Assembly (NCBI GenBank): GCA_002480525.1
Contig: DLCH01000034.1
Coordinates: 1-52,058 of the forward strand
Direction of reading: 5' to 3'
From: Gammaproteobacteria bacterium UBA7803
GTDB taxonomy: Bacteria > Pseudomonadota > Gammaproteobacteria > Pseudomonadales > Azotimanducaceae
DNA: 52,058 nt
The position numbers and the translations under genes were made by a program. Below the pieces are notes generated by a model, which worked only from the letters and a program-made list of their open reading frames with translations, ran no database searches and had not been told where the DNA came from. Of this stretch, positions 42,270 to 51,086 are shown one piece after another; within the stretch, counting starts at the first letter, position 1, and each line of letters starts with the position of its first letter.

Positions 42270-44210
42270 TCAGCGCTCGCCGCGCTCCGCGCCCCAGCTT
42301 TCCCGCGCCATCCGCATGGGAGCCGCCAGTTCCTCCGCCGGCACGCTGGGCAGGCCGACCCGCTGCAGCGGGTCGGAGTGGAAAATGTAGAGCCTGGACG
42401 CGAAGTCGGCGAACGGCAGCGATGCCTCGCCGAACCGTTCGCCGTTGCCGTGGGTGGACACTTCCACGCCGTTGCCCCAGTTCTGCCCGCTGTCGTTGTT
42501 GGGATTGAAGAAGTACACCCGCATCGTCTGGGACTGGTCCAGCGCCACCCGCAGGATGGTGATGGCGTGCCAGCCGATGAACCGGCCCAGGCTGTCCGTC
42601 ACGGCCACGCCGGCCGGCTGGGGATGAATCACCGGCTGGTTGCCGTTGTACAGCGGGTGGTAGGTGGCCCAGAAGCTGCGCAGAAACGCCTCCAGTCCCA
42701 CCAGCGCGCCGTCGTTCACGTCCACGGCGATGTTGAACTCGCGCCCGACCCACCAGCCGTGCAGCTCGCGATTGATCCACTTGTGGGGATCCTCGCCGCG
42801 GCCGGCGCAGCGGGCGCCCATTTCCTCGTAGACGCCGTTGAGCAGCGGCACCAGCACCACCGACACCGGGTCGACGTCGAGCAGGAACAGGGGCGGCTGG
42901 GCCGCACGCGCCGCCGCGCCGCCGATCGGCTGGCCCTCGAAGTTCATGATCAGGTCATCGAAGGCCGCGGCCTGGGCGACCAGATGGAGCAGGTAGTCCG
43001 GATCGCTGTAGGACCACATGGACAGCGCGCGGGCGGACTGGCAGGTGGGGTTGTTGCCCTGGCCGATGCCGAGCGGCAGCCCCAGCAGGTTGATCACGCC
43101 GGCCAGCAGATGGGTTCGCGGCGTCACCGCGGCGTCGCCGGACGTCGCGCCGAAGGCGGCCGCGAGCCGCTGCTCCACCGACGGCGCCAGGGTCATCGCG
43201 CTCTGGCGCCACAGCGCCGGGCCCACCGGCGGCACGTAGAGAATGCCGCGCTCCAGCATCATGGCCAGGCCGAGCACCGTCTGGCTGGTGGCGGGCCACA
43301 CGGCTTCCCGGATCAGGTGGGTGATCAGTTCCTCGTAGCAGCGCAGGCAGTCGATGCCCGTGTTCGACAGGCCCAGCGCCGCCGGCAGCAGCTTCGATTC
43401 GCCGTGGCTCACCAGCCAGCGCAGCAGCACGGTGTGGTAGTCCGACACCAGCCCGGTGTCGTGCATGGCCCGGGCGAAGCCATGGGCTTCCTGCTGCAGC
43501 GAGGTGGTGTCCATCACCGCCAGGCGCTGCTCGTAGGCTTCGAGCCCGGGGTCTTCGCGACAGCCGGTGGTGGGACCGAAGGCGGCGCTGACCAGCCGGT
43601 CCGCGCCCAGGGCGCCCTCGCCGGCCTCCCGCCCGGCGTCGACCATGGCCACCGCGATCTGACCGATCATCGCCTTGACCTGGCTCACCTGAATCGGCCG
43701 CTGATCCATGATGCGCCAGATCTCCTCGATCAGCCGGCCGAGAATGTCGTCCAGGCCGACGCGATCCTGCAGATAGGCGAACTGGCCCTCGATCAGCGCG
43801 CCGAGGGCGTCCTCGCGGACCCGCTCGGCCTCGCCGCCGCTGGAGAGCAGCCGGTTGAGGTTCAGCGCCAGCACCTGGGTGAGAAAGTGCCGGGCCTGCT
43901 CCGGCACCACGCCGGGGTGGTAGAAGTCGCCGTTGGCCACGGCCAGCAGCCGGATCTCGCTGACCATCTCCAGCACCGCCGTGCGGGCATCGGCGTGGCT
44001 CAGGGTGTTGCCGACCAGCGCCGGCGAGAGAACCGACGGATCCTGCCAGTCGGTACCGGCGAACAGTCCGGCGTCGTCCAGCATGCCGGCGTGCCGGTAC
44101 AGGAAGTCACGGCCGCCCGGCTGCCCGAGCAGGCGCCGGCAGACGTCCAGCATCTGATCCCGGTGGCGGTCCTTGGCGTAGACGCGGGCCTGCGCCAGGT
44201 TGGCCGCCAC
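42270..44210 (-). CDS. Unrecognised protein with papain-like Cys/Gln/His/Asn pattern
   Basis: About 646 residues, of no family I can name. The C-terminal half holds a papain-like signature: Q384 exactly six residues before C390 (GQGNNPTCQSA), as papain Q19 and C25; H548 (FIGWHAITIL); and N569 (VYFFNPNND), followed by NWG. The first 380 residues are mostly helical, with no signal peptide or membrane helix that I can see. The first usable start is GTG 44210; the frame stays open up to about 44350 with no ATG, GTG or TTG, so the N terminus is uncertain. It is divergent from an ATP-grasp gene across an AT-rich region. Peptidase or transglutaminase-type activity is inference. Confidence 0.65.
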   Translation of the reverse strand: MAANLAQARVYAKDRHRDQMLDVCRRLLGQPGGRDFLYRHAGMLDDAGLFAGTDWQDPSVLSPALVGNTLSHADARTAVLEMVSEIRLLAVANGDFYHPGVVPEQARHFLTQVLALNLNRLLSSGGEAERVREDALGALIEGQFAYLQDRVGLDDILGRLIEEIWRIMDQRPIQVSQVKAMIGQIAVAMVDAGREAGEGALGADRLVSAAFGPTTGCREDPGLEAYEQRLAVMDTTSLQQEAHGFARAMHDTGLVSDYHTVLLRWLVSHGESKLLPAALGLSNTGIDCLRCYEELITHLIREAVWPATSQTVLGLAMMLERGILYVPPVGPALWRQSAMTLAPSVEQRLAAAFGATSGDAAVTPRTHLLAGVINLLGLPLGIGQGNNPTCQSARALSMWSYSDPDYLLHLVAQAAAFDDLIMNFEGQPIGGAAARAAQPPLFLLDVDPVSVVLVPLLNGVYEEMGARCAGRGEDPHKWINRELHGWWVGREFNIAVDVNDGALVGLEAFLRSFWATYHPLYNGNQPVIHPQPAGVAVTDSLGRFIGWHAITILRVALDQSQTMRVYFFNPNNDSGQNWGNGVEVSTHGNGERFGEASLPFADFASRLYIFHSDPLQRVGLPSVPAEELAAPMRMARESWGAERGER

Positions 44211-44586
44211 CCGGTGAAACGTGTTCTGCAGCCGCTCCGGCGGTGTGTCGGCGCCCCCAGCGGCTTCCCTGTCGAGCTGCGTGGTATCGATCCAGATTCT
44301 CCGGCCGGATTCTCCGGCGTTGCTTCCCGGCGTTACTTCCCGGCATGACTACCCGTCACTGTGGGTGTCGACGGCCGGCGGCGGGCCGGAGTATACCGCA
44401 GGGGCAACGCACGCCGCCTGCCCGGTTCTCGCCGTCCACCGGAATTTTATTTCGCTTTCTAATGGTTAAGTCGACCCATCACATCTCCAACTGACTGTTT
44501 TTAATGCTTATTACCATATGTCATTTGAGAGGCGCCGACTATTCATGTAGCGTTCTAAATAAATTCCACCACCCCGAACCGGAGAT
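44211..44586. promoter_or_regulatory. AT-rich divergent control region
   Basis: A 376-base gap between the papain-like and ATP-grasp genes. From about 44440 to 44580 the sequence is strikingly AT-rich against a GC-rich genome (GGAATTTTATTTCGCTTTCT, CTGTTTTTAATGCTTATTAC, TTCTAAATAAATTCC). It most likely holds promoters and a protein-binding region; no single -35/-10 pair stands out. GGAG lies only two bases before the ATP-grasp ATG, an unusually short spacing. Confidence 0.5.
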
Positions 44587-45813
44587 ATGAGCGAGAAGAA
44601 CCCCGACAAAGGCTACGTGGCCCTGCTGGGCTGGCACCTGGGCGCCATCGACGCCCTGGACCGCTTCGACCGCCGCTACGTCGTGGTGGCCCCCGACTGG
44701 GCCGAGGAATACGCGAAGGACAACGACATCCCCTTCGTCCCCTGGAACTTCGAGCGCCTCAACGACCGCTCCATGGAGATCGCCGAGACGTTGAAGGACA
44801 TGGGCGTCGACGTCGCCATCCCGCTCTACGAGGAGACCGTGGAGTGGGCCGGCGCCGTCAACGCGGTGCTGATGGGCAATCCGCGGCTCCACGGCCAGGC
44901 CCTGCTGTTCCGGGACAAGTCGCTGATGAAACGGCGCGCCCAGCTCGGCGGCATCCGCGTCGGCATCTTCGAGGAGGCCCACGACCGCGCCGACGTGGAA
45001 CGCTTCCTGCGCCGGGTCAATCAGTCGCTGCTGAAGCTCGAGGGCGACCCGAACGACCCGATCCACATGAAGGCCTTCGACAAGGCCGGCTGCCTCGGCC
45101 ACCGGGTGATCCGGACCGTGGACGACGTGGCCAACATCTCGGACGAGGAATTCCCGTCGCTGCTGGAGAGCCACCTCGACGGCTGGGAGTTCGCCGTGGA
45201 GGCCTGGGTCCACGACCGCAAGATCCGCTTCCTGAACATCTCCGAGTACGTGACCCTCGGCTACTCGGTGTTCGTGCCCGCGACGCCCGAGCTGGAGAAG
45301 TACCGGCCGCTGATCACCCGGGAGATCGAGAAGCTGATCGAGACCTTCGACATCGACTTCGGCTTCATCCACCCCGAGTACTTCGTGACCGCCGACGACA
45401 CCATGTACTTCGGCGAGGTCGCCTACCGCCCGCCGGGCTTCAACGTGTTCGAGCTGCTCGAGCGCGTCTACGGGTTCAACGCCTACCAGGCGCTGGCCCT
45501 GGTGTTCGACCCGAAGACCACCGAGGAGGAGATCGAGGCCTTCTTCCCCCGGGAAGTGGTCGACGCCGAGGGCTATGCCGGCGTGTTCGGCGTCTACCCC
45601 CGCCGCCGGGTGGTCAAGGACCTGCAGATCCCGCCGGAGACCGAGAACCACGACTATTTCGAGTTCCACCAGCTCCCGGCGCCGATGCAGGAGAAGGTGA
45701 TGAAACGCACCGCGTTCGGCACCCACTGGGGCCTGCTCTACTTCCACGGCGACGACCCGCACACCATGCGGGACCTGCTGAAGTCCCAGGAGGAACTCGA
45801 CTTCTACGTCTGA
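44587..45813 (+). CDS. ATP-grasp domain protein
   Basis: A 408-residue ATP-grasp enzyme, of the carboxylate-amine/thiol ligase superfamily. The N-terminal Rossmann-like part (YVALLGWHLGAIDALDRFDR) precedes the ATP-binding core with SHLDGWEFAVEAWVHDRK. The metal-binding end is FIHPEYFVTADDTMYFGEVAYRPPG, in which the Glu and Arg of GEVAYRPPG match ligase-type ATP-grasps. The C-terminal 90 residues are a separate small domain ending LDFYV. The substrates are unknown. It is transcribed away from the papain-like gene and is followed by a TonB receptor. Confidence 0.82.
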   Translation: MSEKNPDKGYVALLGWHLGAIDALDRFDRRYVVVAPDWAEEYAKDNDIPFVPWNFERLNDRSMEIAETLKDMGVDVAIPLYEETVEWAGAVNAVLMGNPRLHGQALLFRDKSLMKRRAQLGGIRVGIFEEAHDRADVERFLRRVNQSLLKLEGDPNDPIHMKAFDKAGCLGHRVIRTVDDVANISDEEFPSLLESHLDGWEFAVEAWVHDRKIRFLNISEYVTLGYSVFVPATPELEKYRPLITREIEKLIETFDIDFGFIHPEYFVTADDTMYFGEVAYRPPGFNVFELLERVYGFNAYQALALVFDPKTTEEEIEAFFPREVVDAEGYAGVFGVYPRRRVVKDLQIPPETENHDYFEFHQLPAPMQEKVMKRTAFGTHWGLLYFHGDDPHTMRDLLKSQEELDFYV

Positions 45814-45923
45814 CCCGCGCGCGCCGGCCGCGCACGCGGCGGCCCCGGATTGTGCGTCGCATCACGCCAGCCGGGGCCGGATCCCAGGACAATTTCCTTG
45901 CCTGAAACCCACAAGGAAGTTGC

Positions 45924-48089
45924 ATGGGTACCCAGCCGAGATCCCGGCGCGCGGCCGCCGCCTGGACGCTGACCGCCGTCGCCGCCACCGCCGCCACGCC
46001 CTTCGCCCACAGTGCGTCGCCCCGCTACGAGGCGCCCATCGAGGAGGTGGTCGTGACCGCCCGCAAGCGCGCCGAGCCGCTGCGCGCGGTGCCGGCGTCC
46101 GTGACGGTGCTCGACGCCGACACCCTCGCCACCCTGGGCGCCCGGCGCCTCGACGACCTGACGCTGCGGCTGCCCAATCTGGCCAGCGACCGCAGCCCCC
46201 TGACCGGCTTCTCGGGCCGCTACGTCCGCGGCCTGAACGCCGGCGCGCGCAACATCGGCTTCGACTCCGGCTACGCCGTGTTCGTCGACGGGGTCTACGC
46301 CGGGCGCTTCGCCGCCGCCAACCGGGTGCTGCAGGACGTCGAGCGCGTCGAATACCTGCCGGGCCCCCAGGGCACCCTGTTCGGCAAGAACACCACCCTC
46401 GGCGTGGTCAACGTGGTCACCCGGCGCCCCGCGGGACCGCCCCGGGCGGGTCTCGACGTCGGCCTCGGCAGCGACGGCTACCGGCGCGTGCAGGCCGATG
46501 CCGCGGCGCCCCTCGGCGGCGACTGGTCGGTATCCGGCGCGGTCGGCCGGGAGCGCCGGGACGGCCTGGTGGAGAACGTCCAGCTCGACACCACCGGCAA
46601 CGACGTCGACCTGTGGGACGGCCGCCTGTCACTGACCGGCCGGACGGCGGGCTGGGACACCACCGTCGCCCTGGATTACTACCGCAGCACGCCGGACCTG
46701 ATCGCCCGCCAGCGCCTCGAGGGCTTCGGCGCCCTGCCGCCCCGGGAAGCCGGCAACGACCTGCCCGAACGGCTCTCGGACGAGGACTACGGCGCGTCCG
46801 TCACGCTGCAGCGCGACTTCGACCTGGGCGCGCTCACCGCGATCAGCGCCTACCGCCGCTTCGAGACCGCCGCCGACGTCGACGACGACGCCTGGAACGT
46901 CCCGGCACAGCACCTGATCGACTGGACCGAGCGGACCGAGCAGTTCAGCCAGGAGCTGCGCTTCTCCGCCGACCACGGCCGCTGGCACCACCTGGCGGGC
47001 GCCTATTTCCTGACCATGACGTCGGACTCGAGCCGCACGGTGGCCTCGTTCTTCGGCCAGGCCAGCGCCGACGGCGCCCTGGACGCCCGCACCTGGGCCC
47101 TGTTCGGCACCACGGGCTACGACCTCACAGACGATCTGGTGGCCGAAGCGGGCCTGCGCTGGACCCGGGAGTCCAAGGACCTCGACCGCTACGTGCAGGA
47201 CGGCGGCGGGGTGCTGCTGGACTTCGACCGCCGCGACGACCGCAGCGTCACCAGCGTGACCCCCTCGGCCAGCCTGCGCTACGCCATCGACGACCACGCC
47301 ACGGCGTTCGTGCGCTACGCCCAGGGCTTCAAGTCCGGCGGCTTCAACGTCGACCTGGTCACCGCGCCGGCCATCACGCCCCTGGAATTCGACGACGAGC
47401 GCGTGGACACCGTCGAAGCCGGCGTGAAGTCGCGCTGGCTCGACAACCGGCTGCGCCTCGACCTCACGGTGTTCCGGAGCCGGTACCACGATCTCCAGGT
47501 CAGCCAGTACGAGGTGCTGCCCGGCGCCACGCTGCCCACCCTGCGGATCACCAACGCCGCCTCCGCGGAGACCACCGGCCTGGAGCTGGGGGCCGAGCTG
47601 CTGCTCGGCGCCTGGCGCATCGCCATCGACGCGGGCCAGACCCACAGCGAGGTGGACGACTTTCCCGACCCGCTGGGACCCGGCACCGGCAACTGGGCCG
47701 GCAACGGCCTGGGCGGCCCGGAGTGGACCACCAGCCTGCTGGTGCAGCACCAGCGCAGCCTCGGCCGCCTGGGCGAGCTGACCGTCACGGCCGAGCATCT
47801 GTTCCAGGACGCCCTCGGCGGCGACCTGGACGGCGACGCCCTGACCCGTTCCGACGCCATCGCGCTCACCAACCTGCGGGCCGAGCTGGTCTTCGGCGCG
47901 GACCGCCAATGGCGCCTGGCCGCCTGGGTCGACAACGTGTTCGACACCGAGCGCGTCGTCGAGCGCCACCGGAGCGCGGCGCCGGGCCTGCTGATGCTGG
48001 TCGGCTTCCCGCCGGAGATCGCCGACAGCACCGTCGGCCTGTACAACGACCCGCGCACCTTCGGCCTCGAGCTCGGCCTGCGCCTCTGA
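45924..48089 (+). CDS. TonB-dependent outer-membrane receptor
   Basis: A 721-residue receptor with a signal-like N terminus (AAAWTLTAVAATAATPFAHS). The plug starts IEEVVVTARKRAEPLRAVP and includes RYVRGLNAG, VEYLPGPQGTLFGKNTTLGV and GVVNVVT. The barrel continues to FGLELGLRL. AAGGAAG precedes the ATG. Neighbours (an ATP-grasp gene upstream; TetR and a dioxygenase-family gene downstream) hint at uptake of a specific organic compound. Confidence 0.93.
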   Translation: MGTQPRSRRAAAAWTLTAVAATAATPFAHSASPRYEAPIEEVVVTARKRAEPLRAVPASVTVLDADTLATLGARRLDDLTLRLPNLASDRSPLTGFSGRYVRGLNAGARNIGFDSGYAVFVDGVYAGRFAAANRVLQDVERVEYLPGPQGTLFGKNTTLGVVNVVTRRPAGPPRAGLDVGLGSDGYRRVQADAAAPLGGDWSVSGAVGRERRDGLVENVQLDTTGNDVDLWDGRLSLTGRTAGWDTTVALDYYRSTPDLIARQRLEGFGALPPREAGNDLPERLSDEDYGASVTLQRDFDLGALTAISAYRRFETAADVDDDAWNVPAQHLIDWTERTEQFSQELRFSADHGRWHHLAGAYFLTMTSDSSRTVASFFGQASADGALDARTWALFGTTGYDLTDDLVAEAGLRWTRESKDLDRYVQDGGGVLLDFDRRDDRSVTSVTPSASLRYAIDDHATAFVRYAQGFKSGGFNVDLVTAPAITPLEFDDERVDTVEAGVKSRWLDNRLRLDLTVFRSRYHDLQVSQYEVLPGATLPTLRITNAASAETTGLELGAELLLGAWRIAIDAGQTHSEVDDFPDPLGPGTGNWAGNGLGGPEWTTSLLVQHQRSLGRLGELTVTAEHLFQDALGGDLDGDALTRSDAIALTNLRAELVFGADRQWRLAAWVDNVFDTERVVERHRSAAPGLLMLVGFPPEIADSTVGLYNDPRTFGLELGLRL

Positions 48090-48236
48090 CCGGAGCCGAC
48101 GCCGCCGGCGGAGCCGGCCCCGCCACGGCGACAGCGGCGCTGACGCCGCCGCCGCGGCGGCGCTCCCGAGGCCATCCCCCCGACCACCGGCCGGGTCCCT
48201 GACCCGGCAGGCGCGCCGACGCCGGCCGTCGTCCGC

Positions 48237-48271
48237 TTGATTTTCAAAACAACTGTTATGATAATCCGGCG
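48237..48271 (+). promoter_or_regulatory. Candidate promoter giving a near-leaderless TetR transcript
   Basis: TTGATT (48237-48242) and GATAAT (48260-48265) are separated by 17 bases, a good sigma-70 pair. The TetR ATG is only seven bases after the -10, about where transcription would begin. The spacer contains AACA-AC-TGTT, an imperfect dyad that could be an autoregulatory operator. No Shine-Dalgarno sequence is present before the ATG. Confidence 0.55.
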
Positions 48272-48928
48272 ATGACCGACACCTTCGCCCCTGCCGCCGG
48301 CCGCCCCCGCGGCGATCACGACGCCCGCCGCCAGGAGGTGGTGGAGGCCACCTGGCGGGTCATCCACCGGTCCGGCATCGACAAGGCCAGCCTGCGGGCC
48401 ATTGCGCGTGAAGCCGGCTTCACCACGGGAGTGATCACTCACTATTTCGCCGACAAGGAAGAGCTGCTGGCGTTTGCGGTGGCCACCATCTTCGACTGGA
48501 TCCGGGAGCGCACCGAGCAGCTCGCCGAGGCGGAGGACGTCATCGCCGCCCTGCGGACCCTCTACGACGCCGCCCTGCCAGTCGACGAGGCGCGCCGCCT
48601 CCAGTGGTCGGTGTGGCTGGCGTTCCTGTCCCGGGCCCGGCACAACCCGGCCTACGCGGACGCCATCCTGTCCTGGCACTCGAGCTTCCGCCGCCGGCTG
48701 GAGGGCCTGATGACCCGCGGCCAGGAGGCCGGCTCGATCCGCCGGGACGTGCCGGCCGCGGTGCTCGCCGACCAGTTCAATGCCGCACTGGACGGGCTGG
48801 CCCTGATGGCCCCCTTCGAGCGCGACCGGTTTCCGCCCGCCTACCTGCGGGAGCTGATGGAACTGGCCATCGGCAATCTGACCCCAACCACCGCTGCGGG
48901 CCAGGCGCCCGGGGAGCAACGACCATGA
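48272..48928 (+). CDS. TetR/AcrR family regulator (BetI-like)
   Basis: A 218-residue TetR-type repressor. The helix-turn-helix runs through KASLRAIAREAGFTTGVITH, ending in the family motif YFADKEELLAFAV. The C-terminal ligand domain is helical. The pattern is nearest BetI-type regulators. The stop overlaps the start of the dioxygenase gene (ATGA), so the two are coupled, and its likely promoter is immediately upstream. It may control the upstream TonB receptor as well; that is inference. Confidence 0.92.
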   Translation: MTDTFAPAAGRPRGDHDARRQEVVEATWRVIHRSGIDKASLRAIAREAGFTTGVITHYFADKEELLAFAVATIFDWIRERTEQLAEAEDVIAALRTLYDAALPVDEARRLQWSVWLAFLSRARHNPAYADAILSWHSSFRRRLEGLMTRGQEAGSIRRDVPAAVLADQFNAALDGLALMAPFERDRFPPAYLRELMELAIGNLTPTTAAGQAPGEQRP

Positions 48929-49824
48929 CTGCACAGATCACCACCCTGCCGGCGGACGCCACCGCGGATGCGGTGCTGGACGTGATTCACCGCGACGGCG
49001 CGGTGATCCTGGCGGGCGCGCTGGACGGCCCCGGCGTCGACCGGGTGCTGGCCGAGCTGATGCCCTACATCGAGGCCACGGGCGAGGGCCGGGACGACTT
49101 CAGCGGCCGCCTGACCACCCGCACGGGCGCCCTGGTGGCGCGCTCCCCGGCGTGCCGCGAGCTGATCCAGCACGACACCGTGCTGACCGCGGCCCGCCGC
49201 TTCCTCGAGCCCTACTGTGAGCGGATTCAGCTCCACCTGAGCCAGATCATCCGCCTGAAGCCCGGGCAGCCCGCCCAGGCCATCCATCGGGACCGCTGGG
49301 CCTGGGGCACCTACCTCCAGGGGGTCGAGCCCCAGTTCAACACGATCTGGGCGCTGACCGACTTCACCGAGGAGAACGGCGCGACCCTGGTGGTGCCGGG
49401 CAGCACCGCCTGGCCGGACGACCGGCGCCCCGAGGCCGACGAGATCGCCCGGGCCGTCATGTCCCGTGGCTCGGTGCTCCTGTACACGGGTTCGGTGTTC
49501 CACGGCGGCGGCGAGAACCGCTCCGGGGGCGACCGCATCGGCGCCAACCTGACCTACGCCCTGGGCTGGCTGCGTCAGGAGGAGAACCAGTACCTGTCCT
49601 GTCCGCCCGAGATCGCCCGGGACCTGCCCCGGCCCCTCCAGGACCTGCTGGGCTACACCCTGGGCAGCTATGCCCTCGGCTACTACACGCCGCCGCTGCC
49701 GCCGGGGGAAGGCCCGGAGTCGGTGGGTCCGGAATTCGCCCTGGGACGCACCAGCACCGACGCGCAATTCGGCGACCAGGCCCTGCTGGATTCGGTGATC
49801 CAGGCCACATCCCCGACGTCCTGA
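48925..49824 (+). CDS. Phytanoyl-CoA dioxygenase (PhyH) family protein
   Basis: A 299-residue Fe(II)/2-oxoglutarate-dependent dioxygenase-family protein. The metal facial triad is H121 and D123 (AIHRDRWAW) and H193 (VFHGGG). The likely 2-oxoglutarate arginine is R206 within ENRSGGDRIGANL. Many bacterial members hydroxylate or demethylate small metabolites. The ATG overlaps the TetR stop by four bases. The substrate is unknown; coupling to a regulator and proximity to a TonB receptor suggest catabolism of an imported compound. Confidence 0.9.
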   Translation: MTAQITTLPADATADAVLDVIHRDGAVILAGALDGPGVDRVLAELMPYIEATGEGRDDFSGRLTTRTGALVARSPACRELIQHDTVLTAARRFLEPYCERIQLHLSQIIRLKPGQPAQAIHRDRWAWGTYLQGVEPQFNTIWALTDFTEENGATLVVPGSTAWPDDRRPEADEIARAVMSRGSVLLYTGSVFHGGGENRSGGDRIGANLTYALGWLRQEENQYLSCPPEIARDLPRPLQDLLGYTLGSYALGYYTPPLPPGEGPESVGPEFALGRTSTDAQFGDQALLDSVIQATSPTS

Positions 49825-49887
49825 CCGCCCGGACGGATCGCCGCAGTGGTCTAGTCTTAGAGGAGCAGGGGACTCCGGCTGCCCGAA

Positions 49888-51081
49888 ATGGTATGGATGC
49901 CGACATTCGCGAGCCCCGACCTGGAACGGGAATACCAGGCCTCGCTCGCCGACGAGAAGATCCGTCTCACGCGCATGGTGGCGCTGCTCGGGGGCGGTCT
50001 GAACCTGTGCTTCGTCATCCTCGACTTCTGGGCCATACCGTCCGCCCTCGGCACGGTGTGGGCGCTGCGCGCGGCGATGCTGGTGGCGCTGGCGGGCTAC
50101 TTCCTCGCCACCCGCCTGTCCCGGTACGGCGAGCGCTGGTACGCCCCCCTGACCGCCACCACCTTCCTCATCATGGCCGCGGCGATGAACGCCATGGTGC
50201 TGCTGGCCCGACCCGGCGAAGCCGCCATCGACGGCTACTTCGGCGGGCTGCTGCTGGTGGCCATCGGCCTGCACACCATGACCTACCTGCACCTCGGGCT
50301 GTCCGTGGGCCTGTCCCTGTCCATGCTCGGCGTGTACGCCGCCAGCGTGATGCTGGTGCACGGCCACACGTCGGGCGCCAACGGCGTGGTGCTGGCCTCG
50401 AACCTGTTCGTCGGCGTGTCCGCGATGATCATCGGCACGGTCGCCCAGGCCCTGCGCGACCGCTACGCGCGCGAGAACTTCCTGCTGCGCCACTCGCTGC
50501 AGCGCGACGTCGAGATGAAGGAGGAGGAGAACCGGCGCGCTTCCTACCTGGCGGACCACGACCCGCTGACCGGCCTGTGCAACCGCCTGCATTTCGAGCG
50601 CGAGATCCAGACCCTGCTGGACGAAGCGGCCCGCAACGGCACCGAGGTGGCGCTGATGTTCGTGGACCTCGACGACTTCAAGCCCGTCAACGACAACTAC
50701 GGCCACGCGGTGGGTGATCGGGTGCTGCGGGTGATCGCCGAGCGCCTGCAGAGCCGGCTGCGGGGCGCCGACCTGTGCGCGCGCTTCGGCGGCGACGAAT
50801 TCCTGGTCGCCATCGCCCACCACGGCGGCGACCACATGGCGGTGCGCGCCGCCGCGGCCCGGCTGGCGGACGCCATCGGCCTGGAGATCGAGGTTCGCGG
50901 CGCCGTGATCCGCACCACCGCGAGCATCGGCATCGCCGGCTACCCCATCGACGGCCGCGACCTGGACACCCTGCTCAAGCATGCGGACGAGCGCATGTAC
51001 GAGGTCAAACGCCACGGCGGCAACGCCGCCGCCCTGCCCCCGGCCTGGCGGGAGCCGGACGCCAGCGCGGCATCCGGCTGA
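49888..51081 (+). CDS. Membrane-bound diguanylate cyclase (GGDEF)
   Basis: A 397-residue protein producing cyclic di-GMP. The N-terminal half has about six membrane helices (residues 30-190) forming an uncharacterised sensor. A charged helix (DRYARENFLLRHSLQRDVEM) leads to the GGDEF domain. The catalytic GGDEF is at 301-305, and an inhibitory-site RxxD (R292, D295) sits five residues upstream, so product feedback is expected. The start may be ATG 49888 or 49897. It ends five bases from the convergent hydrolase gene. Confidence 0.94.
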   Translation: MVWMPTFASPDLEREYQASLADEKIRLTRMVALLGGGLNLCFVILDFWAIPSALGTVWALRAAMLVALAGYFLATRLSRYGERWYAPLTATTFLIMAAAMNAMVLLARPGEAAIDGYFGGLLLVAIGLHTMTYLHLGLSVGLSLSMLGVYAASVMLVHGHTSGANGVVLASNLFVGVSAMIIGTVAQALRDRYARENFLLRHSLQRDVEMKEEENRRASYLADHDPLTGLCNRLHFEREIQTLLDEAARNGTEVALMFVDLDDFKPVNDNYGHAVGDRVLRVIAERLQSRLRGADLCARFGGDEFLVAIAHHGGDHMAVRAAAARLADAIGLEIEVRGAVIRTTASIGIAGYPIDGRDLDTLLKHADERMYEVKRHGGNAAALPPAWREPDASAASG

Positions 51082-51086
51082 TCCGG

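Noticed and set aside
44107..44346. An ATG-started frame (MPGSNAGKQ...) ahead of the papain-like gene
   Set aside because: It is in a different phase, Arg/Gly-rich and overlaps the gene; joining it would need a frameshift with no supporting signal.
45920..48202. A 760-codon frame in another phase of the second TonB receptor
   Set aside because: Arg/Ala/Pro-rich composition typical of an out-of-phase reading; the receptor frame has all plug and barrel motifs.
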